Shown here: in pieces, positions 1 through 7,067 of the stretch
Layout of the letters: each line of letters opens with the position of its first letter
Numbering within the stretch: position 1 is the first letter of the stretch
Assembly (NCBI GenBank): GCA_046760905.1
Contig: JBHIFB010000103.1
Location: 1 to 11,827 of the forward strand
Reading direction: 5' to 3'
From: JBHIFB01 sp046760905
GTDB taxonomy: Bacteria; Gemmatimonadota; CAZMKB01
Length of the DNA: 11,827 nucleotides
Notes under the pieces: generated by a model
Seen by the model: only the letters and a program-made list of their open reading frames with translations
Told to the model about the DNA's origin: nothing
Databases searched by the model: none
Position numbers and translations under genes: made by a program

Positions 1-138
1 AAATGAACACTCCCCTGATACTTAAAAATGCGGTTTTCCCCTTCCTGCTCGACCAAGATGGGTACCCAAATGCTCTCACGACTCGCTCAAGGACTCTAAG
101 TTCCAGGACAAATGGGGAAAGTCTTCGTTGAAACAGGC

Positions 139-168
139 TTGACTTCTCGCCTCGAATTGTGATAAAAT
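139..168 (+). promoter_or_regulatory. Sigma-70-like promoter upstream of the tandem beta-propeller genes
   Basis: TTGACT at 139-144 is followed after 18 bases by TAAAAT at 163-168. The -10 box is preceded by TG at 160-161, an extended -10 arrangement. Each box matches consensus at 5 of 6 positions. The predicted transcript would start near 175, leaving a leader of about 110 nt before the chosen start codon at 287. Sequence match only. Bases 1-138 hold no feature I can support. Confidence 0.55.
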
Positions 169-274
169 TGTCAAAAGATGATAATCTAAGCGGGGTCTGA
201 AAAGTATGAAGATAGAACTGCTGCATTGTGGCGCATTTAAAAAACATGTCCCGGTGATTGCATATATTCGCTCC

Positions 275-280
275 AAGGAG
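275..280 (+). promoter_or_regulatory. Ribosome binding site that decides the start of the first beta-propeller gene
   Basis: AAGGAG at 275-280 lies six bases before the ATG at 287. The earlier in-frame ATG at 206 has no comparable site, and starting there would put 27 non-signal-like residues before the hydrophobic signal. The start at 287 also makes the protein exactly as long as its downstream paralogue, 474 residues. Confidence 0.75.
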
Positions 281-286
281 AGATTG

Positions 287-1711
287 ATGTCGAGAGGACT
301 TGGACTACTGCTTTCCATCTCCATTCTCATTGCCCCCGTATCTGTGAAAGCCTTCGAATGGGGCCCATCAGACCTTCTGAATCCTGGTACAGACAGGCCT
401 TTTGCAAAAGTGGAGACGGATCCAACTGATCCAGATATCGTCTGGGCACTCACGGCGCATATTCCGATCCCCCACCCAGATTTTACTTATCTGCCTGCCA
501 ATGGTATTTACAAGAGTACCGATCTGGGTGTGACCTGGACACAGATGAATGATACCTTACTCACACCTGATGTTCCAGTTTACGATATCGCGATCGATCC
601 AACTAATTCAGATGTCGTCTATATAGGCACGAACACGCTCGGTGTTCTGAAGAGCACAGATGGGGGAACCAGCTGGCAGTTGGCAAACGAGGGAATCGCT
701 TATGGAGATTCGACATTTCCCGATGGCAGGTGGGCGGTCCTTTGCATAGAGATCGATCCGTTCAATCCCCAGACTCTTTATGCGGGAGTGGCTCAAGTGT
801 ATGGCGTGCAACTCGAGCAGGGAGCCGGTGAGCATCCGGGACTCTTCAAGAGCACTGATGGTGCGGCCACCTGGGTTGAAAGAAACGACGGCCTTCCTCC
901 AAGGAGTGATCCGTTCACAATTTTCGATCTCGTGAGCCATACCTCAGCGGTGTGGAGTATCCTGATACACAGACAGATTCCGGACATCGTCATCCTGGGG
1001 CTAGTGGATATGGAGGTGAACGCGAATATAATCGGGGACAAAACGGCGAGATCAAGCCCGAGGGTCTTCTACTCTCGGTATGGGGGCGAAACAGGTTGGT
1101 CGGAGGCAAGTAGCGGTTTCCCCGTTGTCGAGGAGGACAGGGAATTACCTTTCTCGTTTGCAACCGTCTCAGTCTCGATGACCAGCCTCGCGAAGAACAG
1201 CGGCTCTAATCTGACTTTTATCGCTTCCCACATCGGAGTCACAGCCGTGGCTATCATCTATCCAGAACTTTACACCGACAATCTTGTACAGAGCAAAGGT
1301 GTGTTCAAAAAGGTATTCACCGCGCCATGGGAGGAAGTTAACACAGGTCTCCCGGTCGCGAATGATGATTTCAACGTGAACTCCATAAATGCGAGCCCTG
1401 TTGTGATAAGCCCTCTGAATCCCAACATCATGATCGTTGGGATCATGGATGCTGACAGCGGGGACCCGCTGTCAGACCTGAGCAAGGTATACCTCAGCAT
1501 AGACGGTGGTAGCAACTGGGGTGGCGGCTGGGCTGGAGGGCTATCGGAGTCACCATCTGGATACATGGAGGCCTCCCCGTTTTTCGTGGATATCAATGCC
1601 AATCAGACGGCAGCCTACGCCTCGGTAAGGTGGGATTTCTCCGCCGAGTTCTTCTATTCCTATGGGACGGAGGATGACGGAATATACCGCCTGCCCCCCA
1701 TCTCACCGTAG
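287..1711 (+). CDS. Secreted Asp-box (BNR/sortilin-like) beta-propeller protein, paralogue A
   Basis: Encodes 474 residues. Residues 1-22 form a signal peptide with an Arg at position 3, a hydrophobic core and a V-K-A cleavage motif, so the mature protein is probably periplasmic or extracellular. Four Asp-boxes (S-x-D-x-G-x-x-W) are visible at residues 77-84, 123-130, 189-196 and 404-411, with a degenerate one near 263-271. Most are preceded by a D-P-x-x-P-D-x-V-Y-x-G strand, the blade pattern of BNR and sortilin/VPS10-like propellers. I see no sialidase active-site arrangement, so a binding or structural role is more likely than hydrolysis; the ligand is unknown. There is no C-terminal sorting signal. 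A 474-residue paralogue at about 69% identity follows after 101 bases. The start at 287 is preferred over 206 because of its ribosome binding site and signal peptide. The fold is fairly sure; the function is not known. Confidence 0.85.
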   Translation: MSRGLGLLLSISILIAPVSVKAFEWGPSDLLNPGTDRPFAKVETDPTDPDIVWALTAHIPIPHPDFTYLPANGIYKSTDLGVTWTQMNDTLLTPDVPVYDIAIDPTNSDVVYIGTNTLGVLKSTDGGTSWQLANEGIAYGDSTFPDGRWAVLCIEIDPFNPQTLYAGVAQVYGVQLEQGAGEHPGLFKSTDGAATWVERNDGLPPRSDPFTIFDLVSHTSAVWSILIHRQIPDIVILGLVDMEVNANIIGDKTARSSPRVFYSRYGGETGWSEASSGFPVVEEDRELPFSFATVSVSMTSLAKNSGSNLTFIASHIGVTAVAIIYPELYTDNLVQSKGVFKKVFTAPWEEVNTGLPVANDDFNVNSINASPVVISPLNPNIMIVGIMDADSGDPLSDLSKVYLSIDGGSNWGGGWAGGLSESPSGYMEASPFFVDINANQTAAYASVRWDFSAEFFYSYGTEDDGIYRLPPISP

Positions 1712-1812
1712 GGGCCAGATCCCGGTCTGTCTCTCTTGCAAGTGTCTCTCATCACTGTATGGGTCAGCAGCATCGACAGGATGTCTGAAATCCGATTTAT
1801 CAGGAGGAGCCG

Positions 1813-3237
1813 ATGTCACTAACTCTAATCAACGCTACGGCAGTTTTTTCCTTACTGTTTCCCCTGTCTTTGAATGCCCTGGACTGGGGGGCCTCGGGCC
1901 TTCTAAATCCCGATCGTGATAGACCATTCATGAGGGTCGAGGCTGATCCAACCCAGCCAGATATCGTGTGGGCTCTCACAGCTCATATCCCTTACCCAAA
2001 TCCAAACTTCGATGTGATTCCTGCGAATGGAATATATAAAAGCACAGATAGGGGCATGACTTGGACTCAGATGAACGACACACTGCTTTCACCGGAAATC
2101 CCGGTATATGATATTGCAATCGACCCTACCGATCACGATGTGGTGTACATCGGCACGAATACCCTGGGGATTCTGAAAAGCACAGATGGCGGCACCTCAT
2201 GGCAGTTGATGAATGAAGGGATATCATACGAGGGATCGTCGTTTCCTGAATCCAGGTGGGGGGTTGTAACAATCGAGATCAATCCATCAAACACTGATAT
2301 AGTTTACGCAGGAATCCTCCAGACTTATGGGATCGAGCTTGAACAGGGATCGGGTGAGCACCCAGGGCTCTACAAGTCAATTGACGGGGGATTGAACTGG
2401 GTTGAGAAAAATGAAGGCCTCCCCCCCAGGAGCGATCCTTTCGATGTGTTCGACCTTGTTAGTCACACTTCGACGGTCTGGAGTATACAGATGCTCGATC
2501 AGTTTCCTGACATCGTAGTCCTCGGCCTCGTTGACATGGAGGTGAATGCGAACCTCATTGGAGACAAGGTGGCGCGGTCCGGTCCGAGGGTCTTCTATTC
2601 ATTGAATGGTGGCGAGAGCGGATGGAACGAGGCTAGTCAGGGTCTGCCTGTGATCGAAGAGGATCGGGATGGACCTTTCGTTTTCGGACGGATCTCGCTG
2701 TCCTTCACAACACTTGCGAAAAACTGTGGTTCGGATTTCGTGTTCATCGCATCTCATGTCGGCGCAACCAGCATAGCAATCATCTATCCTGAATTAGACA
2801 CAGATACTGTGACCAGAAGTGCCGGCGTGTACAGAAAAGCCTTATTCGCTCCCTGGGAACCCATAAACACTGGATTGCCTGTTGCGAATGATGATGAGAA
2901 CGTGAATTCCATCAATGCAAATCACGTGGCTGTCAGCCCCGTCAATCCAAACATCATGATCGTAGGCATAATCGATGCCGACAGCGGCGATTCTCTGTCT
3001 GACGCGAGCAAAGTGTATTTGAGCCTCAACGGGGGTGAATCCTGGATGGGAGGTTGGGCTGGTGGTCTCTCCGAATCCGCACATGGCTACACTGAGGCAT
3101 CACCTTTCTTTGTTGACATTAATGCCGACCAAACCGTGGCTTATGCCTCTGTGAGATGGGATTTCGATCCGGTGTTTTTCTCTTCAAACGGCACAGAGGA
3201 TGACGGAGTATACAGATTGCCGCCGCTTCCTGAATGA
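1813..3237 (+). CDS. Secreted Asp-box (BNR/sortilin-like) beta-propeller protein, paralogue B
   Basis: Encodes 474 residues that align without a gap to the gene before it; a hand count gives 329 of 474 identical. A strong AGGAGG at 1802-1807 precedes the ATG. Asp-boxes occupy the same columns as in the paralogue (77-84, 123-130, 189-196), but the fourth has Asn at 406 in place of Asp. The N-terminus is hydrophobic with a possible cleavage after L-N-A at 20-22. Its n-region has no Lys or Arg, unusual for a Sec signal, and no alternative in-frame start exists upstream because of a TGA at 1786-1788. Residues 51-60, 121-130 and 351-360 are nearly invariant between the copies, while the signal peptides have diverged. 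Codons have drifted at synonymous sites even where residues match, so the duplication is old and both copies look to be under selection. Likely co-transcribed with paralogue A. Confidence 0.85.
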   Translation: MSLTLINATAVFSLLFPLSLNALDWGASGLLNPDRDRPFMRVEADPTQPDIVWALTAHIPYPNPNFDVIPANGIYKSTDRGMTWTQMNDTLLSPEIPVYDIAIDPTDHDVVYIGTNTLGILKSTDGGTSWQLMNEGISYEGSSFPESRWGVVTIEINPSNTDIVYAGILQTYGIELEQGSGEHPGLYKSIDGGLNWVEKNEGLPPRSDPFDVFDLVSHTSTVWSIQMLDQFPDIVVLGLVDMEVNANLIGDKVARSGPRVFYSLNGGESGWNEASQGLPVIEEDRDGPFVFGRISLSFTTLAKNCGSDFVFIASHVGATSIAIIYPELDTDTVTRSAGVYRKALFAPWEPINTGLPVANDDENVNSINANHVAVSPVNPNIMIVGIIDADSGDSLSDASKVYLSLNGGESWMGGWAGGLSESAHGYTEASPFFVDINADQTVAYASVRWDFDPVFFSSNGTEDDGVYRLPPLPE

Positions 3238-3637
3238 CTTTCCAGGTTCCTCTTGTGGTTGGGGCTGATTTCAAAGGGGCTATCCGGGTTTGGCGAGGGC
3301 GGGGTGTGACAACAATTCAAAGGGGGGAGAAATATTGTATCGACGCTACATTTCATTAAATTTAAAAGAGTTGCGTCAATCTGAATGTTGACACCCGCCT
3401 GACTCCGCAATTAATTTCCATTACTTAACTGTACTGGCAAATCCGAGCTTGTTTGGAAGTGTTTCGGGTGAGGTTACTCTTTGTGTTTCAATGGCTTAGA
3501 TGATTTCCCAGAAATCCCTTAGATTCTTTTTGTCGGCACAAACCTTGCATGCTCAATAACTTACAAACTTACAAATGCCTCGATCCTGATCCAGGTCTCA
3601 TGGTATTACGGCTGTGCGTGAAAGGACGGTGACAAAA
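3238..3637. other. Intergenic stretch with no convincing feature
   Basis: I see no gene, strong terminator or good promoter here. The best promoter candidate is TTGACA at 3388-3393, but no acceptable -10 box follows at normal spacing. A tandem 8-base repeat (ACTTACAA twice) sits at 3559-3574. The lipoprotein gene's promoter is presumably in this stretch but I cannot place it. Confidence 0.5.
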
Positions 3638-4186
3638 ATGCCCCACCCAGAGACCTGGAGGACGTTGAAACTTTGCCTCGTATCTCTCTTTCTCTTTCTG
3701 TTTTCTGGCTGTGGCGCTACAGGCGACGACCCGGCGTCCCCCTTCGAACCCACTGATCCGGTCATTTCATCAAATTTTGATTTTATCGATTTACCGGTTG
3801 GAGAACAGCTTGCGGCCGGCCCTCATTGCAAAGAGGTTACACTTGAGCCTGACAAATCAACCAGGGTGAACATAAACTTCGCGAAGATGGAGTTCCCTGA
3901 AGGAGCTGTCGAAGAGGCTACCGATATCGTGGCCTGTACAGACAAATCGATCTACGCGATTGATCTTGAGCCCAGCGAGACGAGCTTCCTGCTTCCCGTA
4001 ACAGTGCAGTTCAGGCTGAAGAAGAAAGATTTAACTGACGAACAACTCGAGCGAATCAGTGTCGTACTTATAACCTCAGATGGCCAGACTGAATTGATCC
4101 CCCATACAATGGAGGTGAAGAAGAAGGAAATCTTGGTGTTTTTCAGCATAGGTCATTTCTCGAGATACGCATTGGTAATGGATTGA
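3638..4186 (+). CDS. Probable lipoprotein with a ZU5-like domain
   Basis: Encodes 182 residues from the ATG at 3638, with AAAGGA at 3621-3626 as ribosome binding site. The frame is open further upstream (GTG at 3614 and 3629), but those starts lack a well-placed site. Residues 8-24 form a signal peptide ending in L-F-S-G-C, a plausible lipobox with acylated Cys25, so an outer-membrane anchor is likely. Residues 65-125 resemble a ZU5-type beta domain: F-P-E-G-A-V at 86-91, then E-P-S-E-T-S-F-L-L-P-V-T-V-Q-F near 111-125. The C-terminal part (140-182) has a T-S-D-G-Q turn and an S-x-G-H-F-S-R-Y-A motif, often seen after ZU5-like segments in bacterial surface lipoproteins. ZU5 domains are protein-interaction modules; a binding partner cannot be inferred. 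The following gene starts 79 bases downstream. Lipoprotein call fairly sure, domain call moderate. Confidence 0.75.
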   Translation: MPHPETWRTLKLCLVSLFLFLFSGCGATGDDPASPFEPTDPVISSNFDFIDLPVGEQLAAGPHCKEVTLEPDKSTRVNINFAKMEFPEGAVEEATDIVACTDKSIYAIDLEPSETSFLLPVTVQFRLKKKDLTDEQLERISVVLITSDGQTELIPHTMEVKKKEILVFFSIGHFSRYALVMD

Positions 4187-4265
4187 CGACAGAGGTGATT
4201 CCGAGAGGGTAGTAAACTTGATATCGAAGCGAGCACCTGGAACCCCTCGCTGTGGGAGAATGTAA

Positions 4266-5789
4266 GTGGAAGAAGACCTGACGAGTCTGCTTTTCAAGGC
4301 TCGCGCATGCAGAGAGCAGGGACTCCTTGATGAGTCGAAGGAGTACTACGAACAGTGCCTGGTGAGCTCATGGTCTGAGGGAGATATGACGGCAATGGCT
4401 GCCGCAGTGAATGGGCTTGGCAACCTCCATGTCCTCGAGGGAAGATATGGTCAGGCAAAGCAGTACTTCGATAAGGCCATCGCACTTGCAAGAAGAACAA
4501 AAGACACCGGACTGGTAGGCTCGGTGCTTAAGGATTTTGGTAATCTGAATGCGTTACTCGGCAGGTATGAGAGGCGTGTCGGGGGGTCTGGTGCTCGAAT
4601 TTCTTCCGTTGAGAGAGATAAGCAGTGGAGGAGGGAAGCAAGCCTATATCATGAGCTGGCTGGAAAATTCAGGATCAAAAACAAACTTGATGAAGCTATT
4701 GCTTTCTACTCGCGTTGCGCTCGCATGTCTCGAAGGGCGTGCGATTGGTATCTTCTATTTAAGAGCACGCTCGCACTTTCTACAGTTCTGACGAAAAAGG
4801 ACAGATGCTTTCAAGCGAGAAAGTTCAACAGGCGTGCTCTCGTAGTCGCCAAGAAATATGGCACAAGTGAAAATCTCGCCGAGGCTCTCCATGTCTATGC
4901 CATGATAGAGCGCATAAGAGGAGAATGGACGAGATCCGAAAAGGCTTTGAAGAAAGCGGAGAGTTACTGCAATGCTCTATACTCGTCAATCACCCTCGCC
5001 GAGGTTCACATGGAGAGGGGATTGCTCGCCGAGGCAACGGGGAAGTGGAGAACTGCGATTGTCTCCATGTCCAGGGCTCAGCGTATGATGGAGGAGCTGT
5101 CCGGGAAAAGGAGCGATGATTTCCTCGATCAGAAACTGGGCGAGGTGGAGTCCAATCTTTTTCGAATCGCTCGCACTATTGGACAAATAGTTGAGATGAG
5201 GGCTATGATGACACCCGGCCATTCGGAGAGAGTCGCGAGACTCAGCCTCGAACTTGCCAGGGAGGTAGGACTTGCTTCTTTTCAGGGGAAAGGAGTCTTC
5301 GTTGCCGGTTTCCTTCACGATCTGGGGAAGGTGAGAGTGAGAAGGGATGTGCTGACCGGGAAAGGAAAGCTCACAGAAGAGAAGCTCGAGCTGTTGAGGA
5401 AACACCCTGTTTGGTCATGCGATCTCCTGGATGAAGCGGAGTTCACATGGCCGGTGAGAGAATCAATCCTCTCACATCATGAAAGGTATGATGGGACTGG
5501 TTATCCTCGAGGGCTACAGGGAGATGAGATACCGATCGAAGCGAGAATACTCGCCATTGCGGATGTGTACGATATTCTCACAGCTCCTCGACATGAATGG
5601 AGAGCAAGCACGGGGAGTGAGGTGCTGGCGATCATGGAGGAGGACATGAGAGGGAAGTTCGACCCCGACCTGTTCAAAACGTTCAAGGAGATGATCACAG
5701 AGAAACTCATAGTGCTAGAGGGGACGGAGTTTCAAGCTAAATCATACCTGGGTGTCTGGGGTGCATCTGACGAAAAGAAAGCCGGATGA
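4266..5789 (+). CDS. TPR-repeat protein with C-terminal HD-GYP phosphodiesterase domain
   Basis: Encodes 507 residues from a GTG with GGGAG at 4254-4258. Residues 5-280 are helical TPR-like repeats, clearest at 46-80 (G-L-G-N-L-H followed by G-x-Y-x-x-A) and also near 125-160, 204-238 and 243-278. Residues 300-475 are an HD-GYP domain, the family that hydrolyses cyclic di-GMP. The metal and catalytic residues are all present: H319, H351-D352 with G354-K355, H380, H404-H405, the D-G-x-G-Y-P loop at 409-414, and D433. The segment after D433, usually close to T-x-x-R-P-Y-R, reads L-T-A-P-R-H-E-W, a departure of unknown effect. There is no receiver, PAS or membrane segment, so the protein is probably cytoplasmic and controlled by protein contacts through the TPR region. 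An alternative is a degenerate domain with a scaffolding role, but the intact motifs argue for activity. Confidence 0.9.
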   Translation: MEEDLTSLLFKARACREQGLLDESKEYYEQCLVSSWSEGDMTAMAAAVNGLGNLHVLEGRYGQAKQYFDKAIALARRTKDTGLVGSVLKDFGNLNALLGRYERRVGGSGARISSVERDKQWRREASLYHELAGKFRIKNKLDEAIAFYSRCARMSRRACDWYLLFKSTLALSTVLTKKDRCFQARKFNRRALVVAKKYGTSENLAEALHVYAMIERIRGEWTRSEKALKKAESYCNALYSSITLAEVHMERGLLAEATGKWRTAIVSMSRAQRMMEELSGKRSDDFLDQKLGEVESNLFRIARTIGQIVEMRAMMTPGHSERVARLSLELAREVGLASFQGKGVFVAGFLHDLGKVRVRRDVLTGKGKLTEEKLELLRKHPVWSCDLLDEAEFTWPVRESILSHHERYDGTGYPRGLQGDEIPIEARILAIADVYDILTAPRHEWRASTGSEVLAIMEEDMRGKFDPDLFKTFKEMITEKLIVLEGTEFQAKSYLGVWGASDEKKAG

Positions 5790-5793
5790 AGGA

Positions 5794-5821
5794 TTGACAC
5801 GTTTTTTATATTTATTATATT
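5794..5821 (+). promoter_or_regulatory. Strong sigma-70-like promoter for the helix-turn-helix gene
   Basis: TTGACA at 5794-5799 (perfect -35) is followed after 16 bases by TATATT at 5816-5821 (5 of 6). The surrounding 5800-5890 region is very AT-rich compared with the flanking genes. A second perfect TATAAT lies at 5837-5842 without a clear -35 of its own. Predicted transcription start near 5828. Confidence 0.65.
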
Positions 5822-5824
5822 TTA

Positions 5825-5837
5825 ACTAACAGTTAGT
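5825..5837. promoter_or_regulatory. 13-base perfect palindrome, candidate operator for the helix-turn-helix regulator
   Basis: ACTAAC-A-GTTAGT is a perfect inverted repeat with one central base. It begins four bases after the -10 box, so it covers the predicted transcription start and touches the alternative TATAAT at 5837. Dyads of this size and position are typical binding sites for dimeric XRE-type regulators, and the downstream gene encodes one. Binding is inferred, not shown. Confidence 0.5.
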
Positions 5838-5918
5838 ATAATTCATTTTCTTCTCAGCTATTTTATTAATTTAAATATAATTGGGAATCTATAGAAAAAG
5901 CAAACTATCGGATATGCA

Positions 5919-6854
5919 ATGAATGAGCTTTCACGCTATTTTCGTCGCAGGATTGACGAGCTGGGTTTTAACTATTCCCAGCTTGCACGCACGACAGGGA
6001 TTTCTTCCGTTTATGTGATGAAAATCATTAAGGGAGAACGGATTCCCTCTGATGCGGTGATTGGAAAGATTTCCCGTGCTCTCGGACTCGATCCGAGAAA
6101 AGCTCTGTTTTGCGCCCACAAGGACAAGGCCCCGGAAGAGTTCAGGGATCTTTTTCAGCTTCCGGAACCGAAATTTCCCATTATCCGGGGGAAGCTATAT
6201 GAGCTTTTCGAAGGGTCTCTAGGAGACCTGCGAAGGATATTCGAGGTGGAACCGCTAGGTGTCGTGGAGAGAGCACTGGTGGGGCTATTCGCCCGCATCG
6301 TCGCCGACAGAGCCCTTGTGGATGAAGATTTCAAAAGCAGACATGTCATTAGTGGCGATTTCTTAAAGTGGCTGGAATGGGCAGAGGCCGACTTCGGACG
6401 CTTGGAGGATGAGCTTTCCTACCCCTTGCGTCAGAGATACTTTTGCGAAGCCATGGGCGAGGTGGTGAGGTCCTGGGATTTCACGCACGACGAAGATACA
6501 GTGCGGGTAAAGCTGGGTGATGGGAGGGAGGGGGATTACAAGTTTTGCCTACTAGAAACAAGCAAGTTCAGGCGGGAGCTTGTGCTGGATAGCGTGAAGA
6601 CAAGGACGATGGGAAAAGAGAAGGGAAAGACTATCCGGGATGGGCACACTCTCTCCAAGGAACCTTCGGCGAGCGGGGCGATCACCGGGAGTGGAATGGC
6701 TCTGGAGAAGTACATGCTGGATCGTCTCAGAGATGACGTTTTCCGGGATTTTTTAATGAAGGCGGCAGAACTTCCTCGAGAAGACATCGATGAGATGAGG
6801 GATATCGCGGCTATAAAAATTAAAAGGAGCTTACGAAGAACTAGAGAAAAGTAA
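5919..6854 (+). CDS. XRE-type helix-turn-helix regulator with unrecognised C-terminal part
   Basis: Encodes 311 residues. Residues 5-63 are a clear XRE/Cro-CI helix-turn-helix: R-R-I-D-E-L-G then S-Q-L-A-R-T-T-G-I-S for the first two helices, V-Y-V-M-K-I-I-K-G-E for the recognition helix and following turn, and I-S-R-A-L-G-L-D-P-R-K-A at the end. The remaining ~245 residues match no family I recognise. They are charged, largely helical and soluble, with a lysine/serine/glycine-rich linker near 228-260 and a helical, basic C-terminal tail (262-311). No peptidase, LexA-type or cupin motif is visible. The ribosome binding site is weak (GGA at 5910-5912), so expression may be low despite the strong promoter. 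The promoter and palindrome upstream suggest autoregulation. It has long intergenic regions on both sides and may also control the promoter at 6892. DNA binding is confident; targets and sensed signal are unknown. Confidence 0.85.
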   Translation: MNELSRYFRRRIDELGFNYSQLARTTGISSVYVMKIIKGERIPSDAVIGKISRALGLDPRKALFCAHKDKAPEEFRDLFQLPEPKFPIIRGKLYELFEGSLGDLRRIFEVEPLGVVERALVGLFARIVADRALVDEDFKSRHVISGDFLKWLEWAEADFGRLEDELSYPLRQRYFCEAMGEVVRSWDFTHDEDTVRVKLGDGREGDYKFCLLETSKFRRELVLDSVKTRTMGKEKGKTIRDGHTLSKEPSASGAITGSGMALEKYMLDRLRDDVFRDFLMKAAELPREDIDEMRDIAAIKIKRSLRRTREK

Positions 6855-6891
6855 TAAATTTGCCATTTCGATGAAAAAATTGAAAATGGTC

Positions 6892-6920
6892 TTGACAAAA
6901 TGCGTTTAAAGGGGTATATT
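6892..6920 (+). promoter_or_regulatory. Near-consensus sigma-70 promoter in the 6855-7378 intergenic region
   Basis: TTGACA at 6892-6897 (perfect) and TATATT at 6915-6920 (5 of 6) are separated by exactly 17 bases. The predicted start is near 6927. A second TATAAT at 6955-6960 has no matching -35. The nearest downstream gene start is at 7379 (or 7194 for a small open frame), so the promoter implies a long leader or a separate RNA. Confidence 0.7.
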
Positions 6921-6926
6921 GTTACA

Positions 6927-7067
6927 TATATCTCTATTTTGTAAAAAATAAGGGTATAATATAGCCAGCACCAACCAGTTGTCTTCCCTGCAGGGTTGGG
7001 AGCTACGTTGACTCTTGTTTACAGCCTTGCCATGAGCGATGGAGGAGTAGCTTCCCAACCCTTTTTT
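6927..7067 (+). ncRNA. Candidate small RNA or attenuated leader of about 140 nt
   Basis: The stretch runs from the predicted start of the 6892 promoter to the T-run of a strong hairpin. The first ~40 nt are AT-rich, then come CCAACC (6971-6976), the self-complementary CCCTGCAGGG (6986-6995) and the terminator hairpin. No start codon with a good ribosome binding site and reasonable length lies wholly inside. I do not recognise a known riboswitch, T-box or cyclic-di-GMP aptamer core. Two readings are possible: a free-standing small RNA, or a leader that sometimes reads through into the glycosyltransferase operon. Existence is inferred from promoter plus terminator only. Confidence 0.45.
6993..7067 (+). 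terminator. Large intrinsic-terminator-like hairpin with T-run
   Basis: GGGTTGGG-AGCTAC (6993-7006) pairs with GTAGCT-T-CCCAACCC (7047-7061): 14 base pairs with one bulged T at 7053, followed at once by six T (7062-7067). The 40-base loop contains a smaller hairpin, CCAT (7030-7033) with ATGG (7039-7042), and CC (7025-7026) can pair with GG (7044-7045). The loop is longer than in a simple terminator, but the GC-rich base plus U-tract is the expected signature. Confidence 0.7.

Noticed and set aside
3..134. Short open frame from an ATG at position 3
   Set aside because: About 42 residues, no visible ribosome binding site at the window edge and no recognisable features; it runs toward the promoter at 139.
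206..286. Longer N-terminus for the first beta-propeller gene, starting at the ATG at 206
   Set aside because: It has no good ribosome binding site, would place 27 non-signal residues before the signal peptide, and breaks the exact length match with the paralogue.
1662..1919. 85-codon frame spanning the junction between the two beta-propeller genes
   Set aside because: It overlaps both real genes in another frame and its product is Cys/Ser-rich and nonsense-like.
3388..3417. Promoter from TTGACA at 3388
   Set aside because: The best hexamers 17-18 bases downstream match TATAAT at only 3 of 6 positions.
4228..4251. Dyad AGCGAG/CTCGCT just before the HD-GYP ribosome binding site, considered as a terminator or translational regulator
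   Set aside because: Only a 6-bp stem with a 12-base loop and no T-run; insufficient for a feature call.
5898..5918. GCAAAC before the XRE gene as part of a cyclic-di-GMP riboswitch
   Set aside because: There is no room for the full aptamer before the start codon and the other conserved elements are absent.
6863..6889. Dyad CCATTT/AAATGG after the XRE gene as its terminator
   Set aside because: Weak AT-rich 6-bp stem with no following T-run; it lies just before the 6892 promoter and may be chance.
6970..6982. ACCAACCAGTTGT as a second operator related to ACTAACAGTTAGT at 5825
   Set aside because: Similarity needs an insertion and a deletion and the dyad is only four bases per arm; it lies well downstream of the promoter and overlaps the possible antiterminator strand.
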